Shown: positions 20,248 to 30,023, numbered from the stretch's first letter. The stretch is 64,000 nt of DNA from Foliamicus sp965115835 (GCA_965115835.1 OZ220471.1:1488001-1552000); one strand, 5' to 3'. The notes: a model not told the origin generated them from the sequence alone. Numbers and translations are program-made.

Positions 20248-20368
20248 CAGCAATTCCCGCCAAGCGTGACAATGCTCGAAAATCAACTCCGGTCCAACGC
20301 CTGAATGGTCACAAGCCTGGGTATTCGGCCCTGAACAAACGACTCTGCATCGTTAGCGGGAATTGCTG
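20248..20368 (-). mobile_element. 121-bp MITE, copy 1
   Basis: This is a short non-autonomous element with terminal inverted repeats of 16 bases, CAGCAATTCCCGCCAA at one end and nearly its complement at the other. Its reverse complement is almost identical over the full length to the copies at 38733 and 56975. The flanking nonamers GTAGGCTGC (left) and GTAGTCTAC (right) agree at 7 of 9 positions, consistent with an aged target-site duplication. No transposase gene for this family is present in the window. It sits between the AbiEii pair and the 3' end of the TonB receptor gene. Confidence 0.88.
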
Positions 20369-20437
20369 GTAGTCTACCCCGCTGCCCAGTCGAACGCTCC
20401 GGTCCGTCATTCAACCGGAGTCGATCTCAAGATGTTG

Positions 20438-22996
20438 TCAGAAGGCGTACGCCGCACGCAAACCGATGGTCCGCTTCTCGGCAGGAGTCACCGCCACGCC
20501 CTGGCTGTTCAGGAACGAAAACAGGCTCGTCCCGGAAAAATCGGACCAGCGGGCCGCAGCAAGATAGTTGTCGTCGTCGAACAGGTTCCTCACGTAGGCC
20601 TCAAGACGAAGCTGGTCCCTTTCGAACCCTCCGCGCAGGTTCCAGCGCCAGAAATCGCCCATCGTGGAGAAGTTGGCCTCTTCGTTGTAGGCCTCGCCGA
20701 AGTACTCGCCATCCACACGCACGTAGTAATCCCAATTTCCGCCCTGCAGAGTGTCGGTCCACACACCCGACACGGCGCCCTGCCATTCCGGATAGCGCGC
20801 CGGCCGGCTCCCCGAACAGTCGCGACTGCCGAACCGGTCGCCAGGTGTAATGGGCTTCTTGAAAGGCGAGAAGCCGCACACGAGGGCGCCGTACTCCCCG
20901 TCGGACCAGTTCAGCATGAAGGTACCGGACCAGTTCTCGCCGAGCGAGAAGCCGCCTTCGATCTCGATGCCGCTGAGCTCCGCATCCCCCGCGTTGAATT
21001 GCAGGTTCTGCACGCGCTGCACGCCGGTGTCCGGATCGACCGTGGTGACCGACTGACGGGTCTTGAGGTTGCTCCAGTCCAGCATGTAAAAGACAGCCGA
21101 GAAGTAGAGCCTGTTGAACTCCTGCTTGAATCCCACCTCGAAGTTGTCCAGCTCTTCCTCCTCGTTGAAGACTTGCAGGGAAGGGAGAGCGGCCTTGATC
21201 TGCTCGATTTCCGCCTCCGAGGAAGCCGCCAGATCGGTGTTGAAGAAGCCCGGCAGGCTGCCCCTGGAGTACGTCACCCAGGCGGTCCCGCGATCCATGA
21301 CGTCGTAGGACAGCGTTACGCGCGGAAGGAAACTGCTGAAGCTGTCGGAGAAATGAGTCGCCGGTTCCTCGCCCTTGCCCACATCGGCATTACCCGGCGC
21401 AGACAGCGAGATGTCGTCTTGCTGATAACGCCACTCCACATCGAGCGTCAGGTCGTCGTTGAAATCCCAGGCGAAAGACCCGAACAGGCCCGTCGTGTCG
21501 TTACTCTCCGTGGGCGGAATGGACTGCATGAAGTAGTGCGGACCGGGCCGGGTTTCGGGCGCGGCAAGGGGTGTGCCGTCGGGTTGCGCAACCACCCGCT
21601 GGCCCACTCCGCCGTCGGAGCCCCAAACGGTCTGGCCGCCGTTCCCCGCCGTGGTGTAGTCCGTGGTGAAGAAGTTGAGCCCGACGGAATAGCGCCAGCG
21701 CCGGTCCTGGGGCGACGTGAGATTGGCTTCGAGCGTCAGGTCGTCCGACAAGATGGGATCCTGGGACAGGAAATTCTGTGCGGCGGTAAGGTCGAAGTCG
21801 CGCACCCAACCGGCCCGCAAGGCGCTCCAGCCAACCACGGCGGCCAGGCCATGACCGTCCAGGGCGCCGCCGTCGAAGTCGTAATTCATCAACAGGGCCG
21901 CTCGCTGCTGGTAGCGGGTCAGCCCCGACTCGGCCCGCAGCGGCGCACCGGGCAACTTCGGCCGGCAAATGCCGTCGCGGGGGTCGCAAATCACCGCGCT
22001 GCGGAAGGCGGCCCGATCCGCCGGACTGATTGCCGTGTTCGGCGCAATGAAGGAGTCCACATCCACGATGGGGAGAGCGCCGCAGAAGTAATCCGAAGGC
22101 GTGTCGGGATCCGACGCACTGGTGACGCCGTCGCTGTAGCAGTTGGGACCCGCGTTGGCCGAAACGCCCACAGCATTTCCGCGCGCCGAAAACGCCGTGC
22201 CCAACAGCATGCCGGCGGCAGGACCATCGTCGTCGTGGGACCAGAGGTAGCGGAACCTGGCCGAGAAGTTCCCACCGGGAACCCACTGGAGCACAGCCTG
22301 CACCGTTTCCGTGCTTTCCGCTCCCAATGCGCCGCCATCGGCATTGGAAACGTACTGGCCGTCGGTTCCGTAGAGCCGGGCCGACACGCGATAGGCCAGC
22401 TGGTCGCCAACCAGCGGGCCCTCGTGTGAAATGGTGACATCACGTCCGCCGTACTGGGCAATATCGGCGGTTACGCGGCCCGCGTATTCAAAGCCGGGCG
22501 TCTTGCTTACGTAGTTGACTGCCCCGCCGAATGTGGATCGGCCAAAAGTGGCCGATTGAGGTCCCTTGATGATCTCCACACGCTCGATGTTGGAAAAGTC
22601 GATTCCGGCAACGCCCTCGGACATGTAGACGCCGTCGAGAAACACGGTGCCTACCTGTTGGGACGCCGCGCGCTGGTTGGTGTCCATGCCCCGAAAACGC
22701 ACCGCCGTGTTGAATCGGCCGGGAATCTGGCCGCCTTGCTTGTGAAACTGCATGCCGGCCGTCTGGAACGATAGATCCTGCAGGCCGGTGAACCCGCCGC
22801 GCTCCAGTTGCTCCGCCGAGAACGCCGTAATCGCCATCGGAATTTCCGTCAGGGTCTCTTCGCGCTTTCGCGCCGTTACGATGATCTCGTCCAACGCCTC
22901 GCCTTGCTGCGCATGCAACGCCGGAAGCAGGAAAAATGTCCCGGCCCCGACAGTCAACGTCAGGACCAGGGAAAGAGTACGACTTTGAAGTTGCAT
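20438..22996 (-). CDS. TonB-dependent outer-membrane receptor
   Basis: The 852-residue outer-membrane beta-barrel takes up a ligand using TonB energy. A signal peptide spans about residues 1-30 (hydrophobic LVLTLTVGAGTFFLLPALHA), then a TonB-box-like DEIIVTA at 36-42, the plug domain (ITAFSAEQLE..., VERVEIIKGPQSATFGRSTFGGAVNYVSK) and the barrel, ending with the expected C-terminal aromatic residue in AAYAF. ATG 22996 has a strong ribosome site GGGAGGAC 5 bases upstream. The sequence resembles the large TonB receptor group often linked to plant or aromatic compounds; the ligand cannot be named. No TonB or dedicated transporter gene is adjacent. Confidence 0.94.
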   Translation of the reverse strand: MQLQSRTLSLVLTLTVGAGTFFLLPALHAQQGEALDEIIVTARKREETLTEIPMAITAFSAEQLERGGFTGLQDLSFQTAGMQFHKQGGQIPGRFNTAVRFRGMDTNQRAASQQVGTVFLDGVYMSEGVAGIDFSNIERVEIIKGPQSATFGRSTFGGAVNYVSKTPGFEYAGRVTADIAQYGGRDVTISHEGPLVGDQLAYRVSARLYGTDGQYVSNADGGALGAESTETVQAVLQWVPGGNFSARFRYLWSHDDDGPAAGMLLGTAFSARGNAVGVSANAGPNCYSDGVTSASDPDTPSDYFCGALPIVDVDSFIAPNTAISPADRAAFRSAVICDPRDGICRPKLPGAPLRAESGLTRYQQRAALLMNYDFDGGALDGHGLAAVVGWSALRAGWVRDFDLTAAQNFLSQDPILSDDLTLEANLTSPQDRRWRYSVGLNFFTTDYTTAGNGGQTVWGSDGGVGQRVVAQPDGTPLAAPETRPGPHYFMQSIPPTESNDTTGLFGSFAWDFNDDLTLDVEWRYQQDDISLSAPGNADVGKGEEPATHFSDSFSSFLPRVTLSYDVMDRGTAWVTYSRGSLPGFFNTDLAASSEAEIEQIKAALPSLQVFNEEEELDNFEVGFKQEFNRLYFSAVFYMLDWSNLKTRQSVTTVDPDTGVQRVQNLQFNAGDAELSGIEIEGGFSLGENWSGTFMLNWSDGEYGALVCGFSPFKKPITPGDRFGSRDCSGSRPARYPEWQGAVSGVWTDTLQGGNWDYYVRVDGEYFGEAYNEEANFSTMGDFWRWNLRGGFERDQLRLEAYVRNLFDDDNYLAAARWSDFSGTSLFSFLNSQGVAVTPAEKRTIGLRAAYAF

Positions 22997-23081
22997 CGGT
23001 TGTCCTCCCGAAGTGCTTTCTTGCAGGGCGCTGGCCGACCCGGACAAGACCGGCCCGCACCCAATCCCGAACCGCGCCGTC

Positions 23082-23110
23082 AGAATAGTGGCGCGCCTGA
23101 CTGAATACAA
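23082..23110 (-). promoter_or_regulatory. Possible sigma-70 promoter of the TonB receptor gene
   Basis: On the minus strand TTGTAT (23110-23105) and TATTCT (23087-23082) are separated by exactly 17 bases and lie about 85 bases before the receptor start, in the most AT-rich part of the intergenic region. The match to consensus is only partial in both boxes. Confidence 0.35.
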
Positions 23111-23296
23111 GGCTCTTCGCGCAGCGTATCCGTGCAAAAAAGCCGATTTTTCGTTCTTTCACGCCCGAAATGCCTTATTTGGCGCCGAAAGATCCCCCAA
23201 AACCCGGGGATATCGGCAAGATTGCGGAAAGCGCGGAAAGCCGGGCGAGAAATGCCGCGGCCCGGCCGTACCCGGAACCCGGCAAGAGAGGTGGTC

Positions 23297-24007
23297 TCAA
23301 TACGGAAGCGGGCGGCCCGGAGATTCGATGAAGGAACCGCTGTCATCCCTATTCAGGCGCGCAATCAGGGTCCTCATGTCGGCGATGGCGGGCTCCAGCT
23401 CCAGCTTGGCGGACTTGCCGCCCATTCGGGTCCTGACCCAGCCCGGGCAAACGCTGACCACCGTGATTCCGCGCGAGGCCAGATCGCCGGAGAGCAGCCG
23501 CGTGACCATGTTCAGCGCCGCCTTGCTGGTGCGGTAGGCGTACAGGTCGCGCCGCGCCCGGCTGATGGAGCCTTCGCTGGAGGACAGGGCCACGAATTTG
23601 CGCTGACCGCTGCGCGCGACCTGTTCGACAAAGGCTTCCGCGCATTTCAGCGGCGCCAGCGTGTTGATGGTGAGAACCTGCCGGACGATGCCGTAGTCGA
23701 TGTGGCCGAACGACTGCCGGAGATCGGACTCCGCGCCCGGTTTCGGACCGAACAGCCCCGCGTTGCTCAGGAACACATCGATCGCCTCGCTGTCAAGTTC
23801 CGCGGCCAGCGCCGAGATGGCGTCGAAGTCCGACACGTCCAGGAGAAAGGCCTCGACATTTTCCTGCCTGGCCAGATCCAGCAATTCTCCGGACTCCGCG
23901 GGATTTCGGTAGGTGGACAGCACGCGCCAGCCATCGGCGGCGTACTGCCGGACGAACTCCAGCCCCAGGCCCCGGTTGGCGCCGGTAATCATTACGGTCG
24001 AAGGCAT
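23297..24007 (-). CDS. Short-chain dehydrogenase/reductase (SDR)
   Basis: The 236-residue NAD(P)-dependent oxidoreductase has the classical SDR layout: cofactor motif TGANRGLG at about residues 8-15, the downstream NAG motif (FLSNAGLFG), the catalytic Ser in VALSSSEGSI, and the YxxxK pair in YAYRTSKAALN. It resembles the C-factor-like SDR subgroup. ATG 24007 is used because the Rossmann strand starts right after it. The substrate is unknown. It is transcribed in the same direction as the TonB receptor, 300 bases upstream of it, with a possible promoter in the gap. Confidence 0.88.
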   Translation of the reverse strand: MPSTVMITGANRGLGLEFVRQYAADGWRVLSTYRNPAESGELLDLARQENVEAFLLDVSDFDAISALAAELDSEAIDVFLSNAGLFGPKPGAESDLRQSFGHIDYGIVRQVLTINTLAPLKCAEAFVEQVARSGQRKFVALSSSEGSISRARRDLYAYRTSKAALNMVTRLLSGDLASRGITVVSVCPGWVRTRMGGKSAKLELEPAIADMRTLIARLNRDDSGSFIESPGRPLPY

Positions 24008-24408
24008 GGCATGGCCCCGGCTGCGATCCCGGGGACGAATCGTACAACGGCAGGACCGGATCCCCTGCCCCGGGACGCAAGACCCCGCATCCTGTGCACT
24101 GCCGACCCGAACATCTCGCCGATGGCGCCTTGCGCGATTGCCGCCGCGCAGACCTCTGCTGCCATCGCGCGGGATATGGAGCTGAGCCGCCTTCGTTATC
24201 GGACGAAACAAAGCACTATGATGTATCGACCACCATGCCGGGTTCTCAAGCCCCGAAAGTCAGCGGCGCCGGAAGGGAAGCGAACTCATCTCCGGGTCAA
24301 CATCAGGAATTCCAAGCGGTTGGATGGCGCCAAGCCGGAAGGCGATGTGGAGGTGCTGCTTGGGCGCTTGAGCCCGGACGGCTGTGTCGCTGCAGCTGAC
24401 TGGAACAG
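24008..24408. other. Intergenic region at the downstream edge of the defence island
   Basis: I find no convincing gene, tRNA or terminator here. Open frames on the plus strand have no recognisable family. The region separates the chromosomal SDR gene from the last gene of the defence operon, so it should hold the left boundary of the acquired DNA, but I see no clear direct repeat matching the other edge near 37.8-38.3 kb. Confidence 0.4.
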
Positions 24409-25974
24409 TCAGCGTCCCTTTCTGGCCATTCTTCTGAGCCATTCCGACTCATCAATCGCCACGCGACTCAGCGTTGTTCCAAAAGTCTGGGCGATCCTCT
24501 GTGCGTACTCGGCCTTGAGTTCACCCCGCCACTTGTATTGATTTTCACAAGTATCCGTAAACTCGAAGTCGCCATCGGATTCCCGCTTTGCTGCGATTAC
24601 GGCACCGCTGCCCGTCGATGGTTTGAATTTGCGGAGAACCCAACCATCTGGATCACGTTCGATGCCCAATCGCTCGAATTTGTCATCAATTCTGGCGACA
24701 ATCTGGTCCATTCCCTTCTTGGGTTCAACCAGCGGCAGGAAAAAGAACATTGTCTCTCCTTTCAATCTCACGCAATCACATCGAGGTCTCATGCAGATCA
24801 AATGCTGTTTGCCGCCAGCCTCGGACACCGTAACGACGGTACCCAGCCACAATGTCGGTGGCGGCGCACCATACACCGTTCGGAAACTCATGATCCAAGC
24901 CAACCGCTTGTCAAGGTCGCCGGCATTCTGACCGGAGAAGCCGGCGGAGAGACCTTCAAAGTTTTTATTTTTCAATGCACTCGCTGCAAAACCTTGGTTC
25001 GCCAACTCAATGGTCTTCTCCAGATCGAGATCCTGACCGCCGAACACGAAACTCTCGGTTCCTTGCCCCTTGCGTCGTATCCAATTCTCGACAGCCTTGG
25101 CGCTTGCGGGAGACGCTTCCGCAACAGCGTTGTCCATCAGGCCTCGAAGCTCTTCGGCCACATGGTTCACGATCTGCCGTTCCGCATCGTGCGGGTCGGA
25201 TAGACATGCCCTGTGAGCAAGAAACGCCGGATCCAACTCCGCACTAAACCGGTCCAGTACCTTGTGCGCGCCTTCTCGCACTGCGGCCAACGAGGTGATT
25301 GCGATGCCGGGAAGCAGCCCCGCAGTCATTGAGGCGAAATCATCGACTAGCCGGCCGGGAAGATCCTCCTCCGCGACACTCCGATCCTTCAGTGATGCCG
25401 CCAGATTCACACCGGACTTTGCATAAAGGACAACCCGACCATGCCGGTATGAAATTTCCATTCCAGTCCCATTCCGCTTTGGCTCAAGTCCGCCATCTTT
25501 CAGCGCGTCCAAAACTTTTGCGCCGATATCCTCCAGCCGTGCCTCACCAGTGTAAATCGCCACGAGACGGAGGGAATTACGATCTGCTTCTCCAGTCAGC
25601 AAATCCCAAATCAACTTCAGCGCGTACTGAGGCTTGCCATCCTTCAAAAGCCAGTCGAGGATCACGATGTCGGCCTGCCTCATCGTTTCCATTGCTGAAT
25701 CCGTGGGACCGACCACACCGCAGATGACGCCAAGCGCTGAAAACGCATCCATGACGGAACCTGCGTTCAGGGTGTGTATCAAACTGCGATCAACTGCTCC
25801 CTCATTATCCCGGCTTGATGCCCGCATGCGCCGGCCCGGCGCCACCAACCCCGACTCTGGTCGATCACCCCCGACCAATCGCATGCGCGCCTCGTCGTCT
25901 ACCACTACCGCCGTATGGAGAAAACGCTGCGCGAAGGCAACGCTGCCATATCTCGATTCGCCCGCCAACGCCAT
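24409..25974 (-). CDS. Atypical response regulator with long C-terminal domain
   Basis: The 521-residue product begins with a receiver-like domain: the acidic pocket VVVDDE at residues 23-28, the probable phospho-acceptor Asp107 in IVILDWLL, and the conserved hydroxyl residue in AIYTGE (about 142). The linker between the first strand and the phospho-acceptor is longer than in ordinary receivers, like the group Pfam calls Response_reg_2. The remaining roughly 370 residues have no DNA-binding helix-turn-helix that I recognise and are of unknown function. The gene starts 9 bases after the kinase stop with AGGGGAAA as ribosome site; GTG 25977 is an alternative start. It is the likely partner of the upstream GHKL protein. 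Confidence 0.72.
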   Translation of the reverse strand: MALAGESRYGSVAFAQRFLHTAVVVDDEARMRLVGGDRPESGLVAPGRRMRASSRDNEGAVDRSLIHTLNAGSVMDAFSALGVICGVVGPTDSAMETMRQADIVILDWLLKDGKPQYALKLIWDLLTGEADRNSLRLVAIYTGEARLEDIGAKVLDALKDGGLEPKRNGTGMEISYRHGRVVLYAKSGVNLAASLKDRSVAEEDLPGRLVDDFASMTAGLLPGIAITSLAAVREGAHKVLDRFSAELDPAFLAHRACLSDPHDAERQIVNHVAEELRGLMDNAVAEASPASAKAVENWIRRKGQGTESFVFGGQDLDLEKTIELANQGFAASALKNKNFEGLSAGFSGQNAGDLDKRLAWIMSFRTVYGAPPPTLWLGTVVTVSEAGGKQHLICMRPRCDCVRLKGETMFFFLPLVEPKKGMDQIVARIDDKFERLGIERDPDGWVLRKFKPSTGSGAVIAAKRESDGDFEFTDTCENQYKWRGELKAEYAQRIAQTFGTTLSRVAIDESEWLRRMARKGR

Positions 25975-25983
25975 CACTTTCCC

Positions 25984-28941
25984 CTATAGTTCTTTCACTG
26001 GCGCCACGCCGAATGTCGCGCCACCGTCGCCTTCGAGCAACTGAAGATCGAAGCCGACCCGGCGCAGAGTTTCCCGTCCGATGTACAACCCCATCCCTCG
26101 GCCACCGGGCTTTCTGCTGAAGCCGAACTCGAAAATCGCCTCCCGGTCGCGGACATCGACCCCCGGTCCGCTATCGGCGACGAGCAATGCGCCGCCGCGC
26201 TCATCAAGCTCGATAGTTCGTTCCAACTGGGGGTTCTGTTGCGAAAGCCAAAAGATCGCGTTGTCCACCAAATTCACAAAGACGGGATAGAAGCTCGAGG
26301 GGAAGCCGATGATCCTGGCGTCGTCGAAGGCTCTTGTCGCCTTGAAGGACACGTCATGGCGCGCCAAACGCGCGCGGAACAGCTCCTCCAGAAAGTCCCG
26401 AATCTCGGAACCACGGATTTCCACCGCCTTCCTGTAGAGTCGCCGCTGCAACGGCGTAAACAGCGTCAGATATCCGTCGAGGTGATCGAAGCTTGCTCGA
26501 ATACTGTTGTACAGTTCGCCCAATCCCTCGTTCACATCGGCCCAGGCTTTCAGTTTTCGCAAGCCAGTGCGAATCGACCGTATCGTGCCGGAGAATTCAT
26601 GGTTGATGATCTCGATAGCCATTCCCAACTGTGCCAACTGCGCATCAGCCTCGGCTTCCTCCTCCAGCAAAAGATTGCGTTGCTCGATCGCCATCAATTG
26701 TTCGGCTGTCGAGCTCTCACCTGTCACGTCCACCGCCTGAAGCTGCTCCAACACCGAGCGTAACAATGCTCCCTGTTTTTCGGCGACTTTCAGTACCCTG
26801 GCCTCCAACGCGCTTCTGGTTTCGACGAGACACTCGTCGGTCATTCCCGCCAGATCGTTCCGTTGAAATTCGCTTAGCACCTCCCGCAGTTCCGACTCGG
26901 CAATCTTGAGGGACCGTCCCGCTACCTCTCGCGCTTTCGAGGCGACCTTGTCCGCTTCCGCCCTCACTGCCCGACCTGATTCGCCCGTCGTCTTTCGCGC
27001 CTCGCGCACAAGGCCATCCAGTGCCGCTTCTGCCCTGACGCGACGGTCTAGCGACAACCTTGCCTTCCGAACCTCCTCACCAATCATGTCTTCCATAAGC
27101 TCGCGAGACGGCCGGAACACATTCTCCTGAAGCAAGGCGAACTCCGCGTTGTAGACGCTCCAGTCGCGAAGCGTGGCTTTGCTGAGTCCGATTCGTGGAC
27201 GCGCTATACGGTAACGCGCCACCAGACTCCTGATATCTGCTTGCGCCTGACGTTCAAGAACAAGAATTTTTTGCGCCGCCAACTGGCTGTCCGCCATGCT
27301 GCATACCGCTTGCAGCTCCTTCTCGACACGTCCCGCCAAAGCCAAGGCTTCATTCTGAGGTTCGTTGTTCTTGAGCTTATCGAAAAAACAGTCCAAACTC
27401 TCCTTGAATATTTTCTTCCTCTCCGCGACCCGTTTTTGTCGTTGTTTCCTGGCCTCATCCTCTCTCGAAAGCTCGGCCTTTCGCTGATCGAATTTGTCAG
27501 CGTGCATCCCTTTGACCCGGAAAAAGTCCGCTGCCATCTGAAAAAAGAAGTTCTGGAGAATCGAACGGAACTGACGGTACGCCTTGTTCTGTTGGAATCC
27601 CTCTCGTCCTGCTTTTTCCAACAGATCCCCATTATTGTCCGCGTCGATCCACACGGCCCCAAACATTTTCCTGTGTGAGAAATAGTAGTAGGAAGCGCTC
27701 TTTGTTCGCCTGAATTCGATGTCCAGCCAATCGTAGTCGGTGTTGCCATAAGGCAGTACGCGAACCCCGTTCCGGTATATGTAGAGTCCTCCCAACCGCT
27801 CGGTCTTGCGTGCCAATGTCGCATACTCTTCGTCAGGAATCGTCGAGTATTTCTCCTCGCCCTCGAAAGCGGCGAAGTCGATTGAGAACGGACCACAGCG
27901 TGTGGGCACGCCACGCCCGCCGCCCCATGGGATAACGTGATCGGCTGTCGTCTCACCATAGATTGAAACCTCTCCCTTGAACTGACCGAATTCGTCGAAG
28001 TCACCGCGCACCCGGTGATCCGCATCCCCGAACTCTTCCGGGGTGAAGAACTCATCCTCGGCAATCAGCTCTTTGGTCAACTCGTCCGTCTTGTGATCGC
28101 GAAACGCAGTGTGGATCACAGGCTGCGAGTCTGGTGTCATGGTGTTACTGAATCCAAGCAACGCTTTCATCAGGGGCGGTGCTTTTTTCAACGCAGCCGC
28201 CTTGCTCGCTGCGGGGTCTCCGTCGATATCATCCGCCAGTAACGGCGATGCGGGCTTGATGATGAAGTGTGTTCCGCTGCTGCTCGCACCAGCGAGTGAC
28301 GGCTTTTCAAGGTAGGAGTCGATGTCTTGCGGATCAATATCGAATTGATCCAGTTCTGCCAGAAGCTTCTTCAACAATCGCCTCTCGACATCGCGGCCGA
28401 CAATTTTGGCGCTCGCACGAAATTCTTCCACCATGTCAGCTACATCCTGTGCCGAAGGCAAAGAGCCCGCTGTAAATGACCGCAGGGGTATTTCGACGTC
28501 TTCCAGGTCGATGCCGGGCCATTCGAATACGCCCCAGTTCAGGAACGCTGCGGTGAGGTCGGAGGCTCCGTCATCAGCCTTCGGGCGAGTGAGAACCAGA
28601 AGCTGCGGGCCGATAGTCGCAATCGCAAGCCTTCCGATCCCCTTCTCTCCCAGCATCGGCCGCGGTTCCTTATCTGGATATTGCGGTGGCCGTTGATTCG
28701 GATCGAACTTGCTTTCCGTGCCGATCGTCAGCCATCGCGTCACGAAGTCGTCCCGGCTCATCCCGACGCCATCGTCTCTGAGTACAAACAGGCCATCCGA
28801 GCGGTAATAGTCGATCTCGACGCGATCAGCATAGGCGTCGTGCGCATTCTTGAACAGTTCGCTGATCGCGGTCGGAATGCCGGCAATCTGTTGCCGACCG
28901 AGCATGTCTAGTGTGCGAGCGCGCGTCTTGAAGGTTGCCAT
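25984..28941 (-). CDS. MORC/MutL-like GHKL ATPase fused to a histidine-kinase core
   Basis: This 985-residue protein carries two GHKL ATP-binding modules. The N-terminal one has SELFKNAHDA (N box, 27-36), DDGVGM (56-61) and GEKGIGRLA (98-106), the pattern of MutL/Hsp90/MORC-type ATPases. A long charged region rich in coiled-coil heptads covers about 480-760. The C terminus is a histidine kinase: an H box around INHEF (His near 781), N box VNLVDNAIFW (about 889), G1 DSGPG (about 923) and G2 GRGMGLYIG (about 947). It has no membrane segment, so it should act in the cytoplasm. Its start overlaps the methyltransferase stop (TGATG) and a response regulator follows, suggesting a signalling relay tied to DNA modification. 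Confidence 0.82.
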   Translation of the reverse strand: MATFKTRARTLDMLGRQQIAGIPTAISELFKNAHDAYADRVEIDYYRSDGLFVLRDDGVGMSRDDFVTRWLTIGTESKFDPNQRPPQYPDKEPRPMLGEKGIGRLAIATIGPQLLVLTRPKADDGASDLTAAFLNWGVFEWPGIDLEDVEIPLRSFTAGSLPSAQDVADMVEEFRASAKIVGRDVERRLLKKLLAELDQFDIDPQDIDSYLEKPSLAGASSSGTHFIIKPASPLLADDIDGDPAASKAAALKKAPPLMKALLGFSNTMTPDSQPVIHTAFRDHKTDELTKELIAEDEFFTPEEFGDADHRVRGDFDEFGQFKGEVSIYGETTADHVIPWGGGRGVPTRCGPFSIDFAAFEGEEKYSTIPDEEYATLARKTERLGGLYIYRNGVRVLPYGNTDYDWLDIEFRRTKSASYYYFSHRKMFGAVWIDADNNGDLLEKAGREGFQQNKAYRQFRSILQNFFFQMAADFFRVKGMHADKFDQRKAELSREDEARKQRQKRVAERKKIFKESLDCFFDKLKNNEPQNEALALAGRVEKELQAVCSMADSQLAAQKILVLERQAQADIRSLVARYRIARPRIGLSKATLRDWSVYNAEFALLQENVFRPSRELMEDMIGEEVRKARLSLDRRVRAEAALDGLVREARKTTGESGRAVRAEADKVASKAREVAGRSLKIAESELREVLSEFQRNDLAGMTDECLVETRSALEARVLKVAEKQGALLRSVLEQLQAVDVTGESSTAEQLMAIEQRNLLLEEEAEADAQLAQLGMAIEIINHEFSGTIRSIRTGLRKLKAWADVNEGLGELYNSIRASFDHLDGYLTLFTPLQRRLYRKAVEIRGSEIRDFLEELFRARLARHDVSFKATRAFDDARIIGFPSSFYPVFVNLVDNAIFWLSQQNPQLERTIELDERGGALLVADSGPGVDVRDREAIFEFGFSRKPGGRGMGLYIGRETLRRVGFDLQLLEGDGGATFGVAPVKEL

Positions 28942-30023
28942 CAGGATAGTTTTCCCACATCCCTCAGATGTTCGATGAATTGATGACCGATGAGTTTTGC
29001 CAAACGAACCGGTACCGCATTCCCGATTTGTCTTGCCATCGACGCCATGCTTCCCTCAAAAACGAAGTCTTCGGGAAATGTTTGCAAGCAAGCCGCCTCC
29101 CGGATACTGATGGCCCTATCCTGCTCCGGATGGCCGAAGCGTCCGTTCGAGTAGCTCGTGCATCGCGTGGTAAGCCCTGATGCGGGCGCGTCCCACGACA
29201 TCCGGCCATAGACATCGCTATAGCCCGAAAACCCCTTGTGGCAATCGAGCATCAGGCGTTGCGGCCAATCCCGATTGCCACCACCTTCAGGCGTTGCCTC
29301 TATACGCTCCAGATTGCGCGCGGAAAGATGCGCTGCCCTGTGGTTGGGCACTTCCTGATGCTCTTCCCCCGCCCGAATCGGCGGAAGATGAGCGATCCAG
29401 TCCCCGACCGTGGAGTATTCCTCGTTGGCCGTTCCTGGCCCGTGCGTCTCATCAGGCAAGCGAACCACACCATGAAGGCTCCCTACCAGGACGAGCCGAC
29501 GGCGGCTTTGAGGTATCCCGTATTTGGCAAGCAATACAGGTCGGTAGTCCACCTTGTAACCCGCTTCGTCCAGTCGCCGCAGGAAGTCGCCGAAAGGCTG
29601 GCTGTCTGCGGACAACTGCTGTAGTCCCGGGACATTCTCCACAAACACAAGATCGGGCCGACAACCTTCTACCAAACGAGCAAAATGGACAAGCAGAGGG
29701 ACACGATCATCCTGGCTGGGCTCCGGCCGTGTCGTATTCTGTTTGGTGAAGGGCTGACACGGCGCACAGCCGCTGAAAAGCACCGGATTTGATCGCTCGG
29801 TGTCTACCCGGGATCGGACCATCTCGACATTCACCTTGCGGATATCCGCAAACTCGAAATGCGCGTCGGGGAAGTTGGCCTCGAAGCTTGCCCGAGCGCC
29901 CATATCGTAGTCCAGCGCGAACATGATCTTCATCCCGGCGGCCCGGAAACCGCAACTCGCGCCGCCACATCCGGCAAAGAAGTCGTATACCTCCACAGTC
30001 GCCAAGTCGCTACGGTGGGTCAT
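28941..30023 (-). CDS. DNA (cytosine-5-)-methyltransferase
   Basis: The enzyme transfers a methyl group from S-adenosylmethionine to carbon 5 of cytosine in a specific DNA site. All hallmark motifs are present in the 360-residue product: motif I FAGCGG (16-21), catalytic motif IV PCQPF with Cys89, motif VI ENVPGL (129-134), motif VIII QSRRRLVLVG and motif X QIGNAVPV near 340. The target-recognition region lies between VIII and X; its site cannot be read from sequence. ATG 30023 overlaps the vsr stop in an ATGA junction. There is no adjacent dedicated type II restriction enzyme apart from Vsr. Confidence 0.93.
   Translation of the reverse strand: MTHRSDLATVEVYDFFAGCGGASCGFRAAGMKIMFALDYDMGARASFEANFPDAHFEFADIRKVNVEMVRSRVDTERSNPVLFSGCAPCQPFTKQNTTRPEPSQDDRVPLLVHFARLVEGCRPDLVFVENVPGLQQLSADSQPFGDFLRRLDEAGYKVDYRPVLLAKYGIPQSRRRLVLVGSLHGVVRLPDETHGPGTANEEYSTVGDWIAHLPPIRAGEEHQEVPNHRAAHLSARNLERIEATPEGGGNRDWPQRLMLDCHKGFSGYSDVYGRMSWDAPASGLTTRCTSYSNGRFGHPEQDRAISIREAACLQTFPEDFVFEGSMASMARQIGNAVPVRLAKLIGHQFIEHLRDVGKLS

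Noticed and set aside
20159..20372. Plus-strand frame through MITE copy 1 as a small protein gene
   Set aside because: Most of it is the mobile element, and the same peptide appears at the other copy; there is no ribosome site.
24409..30023. Assignment of the two-component pair to the Detocs defence system
   Set aside because: I see no purine nucleoside phosphorylase-type effector, and the kinase is fused to a MORC-like ATPase, so the architecture differs.
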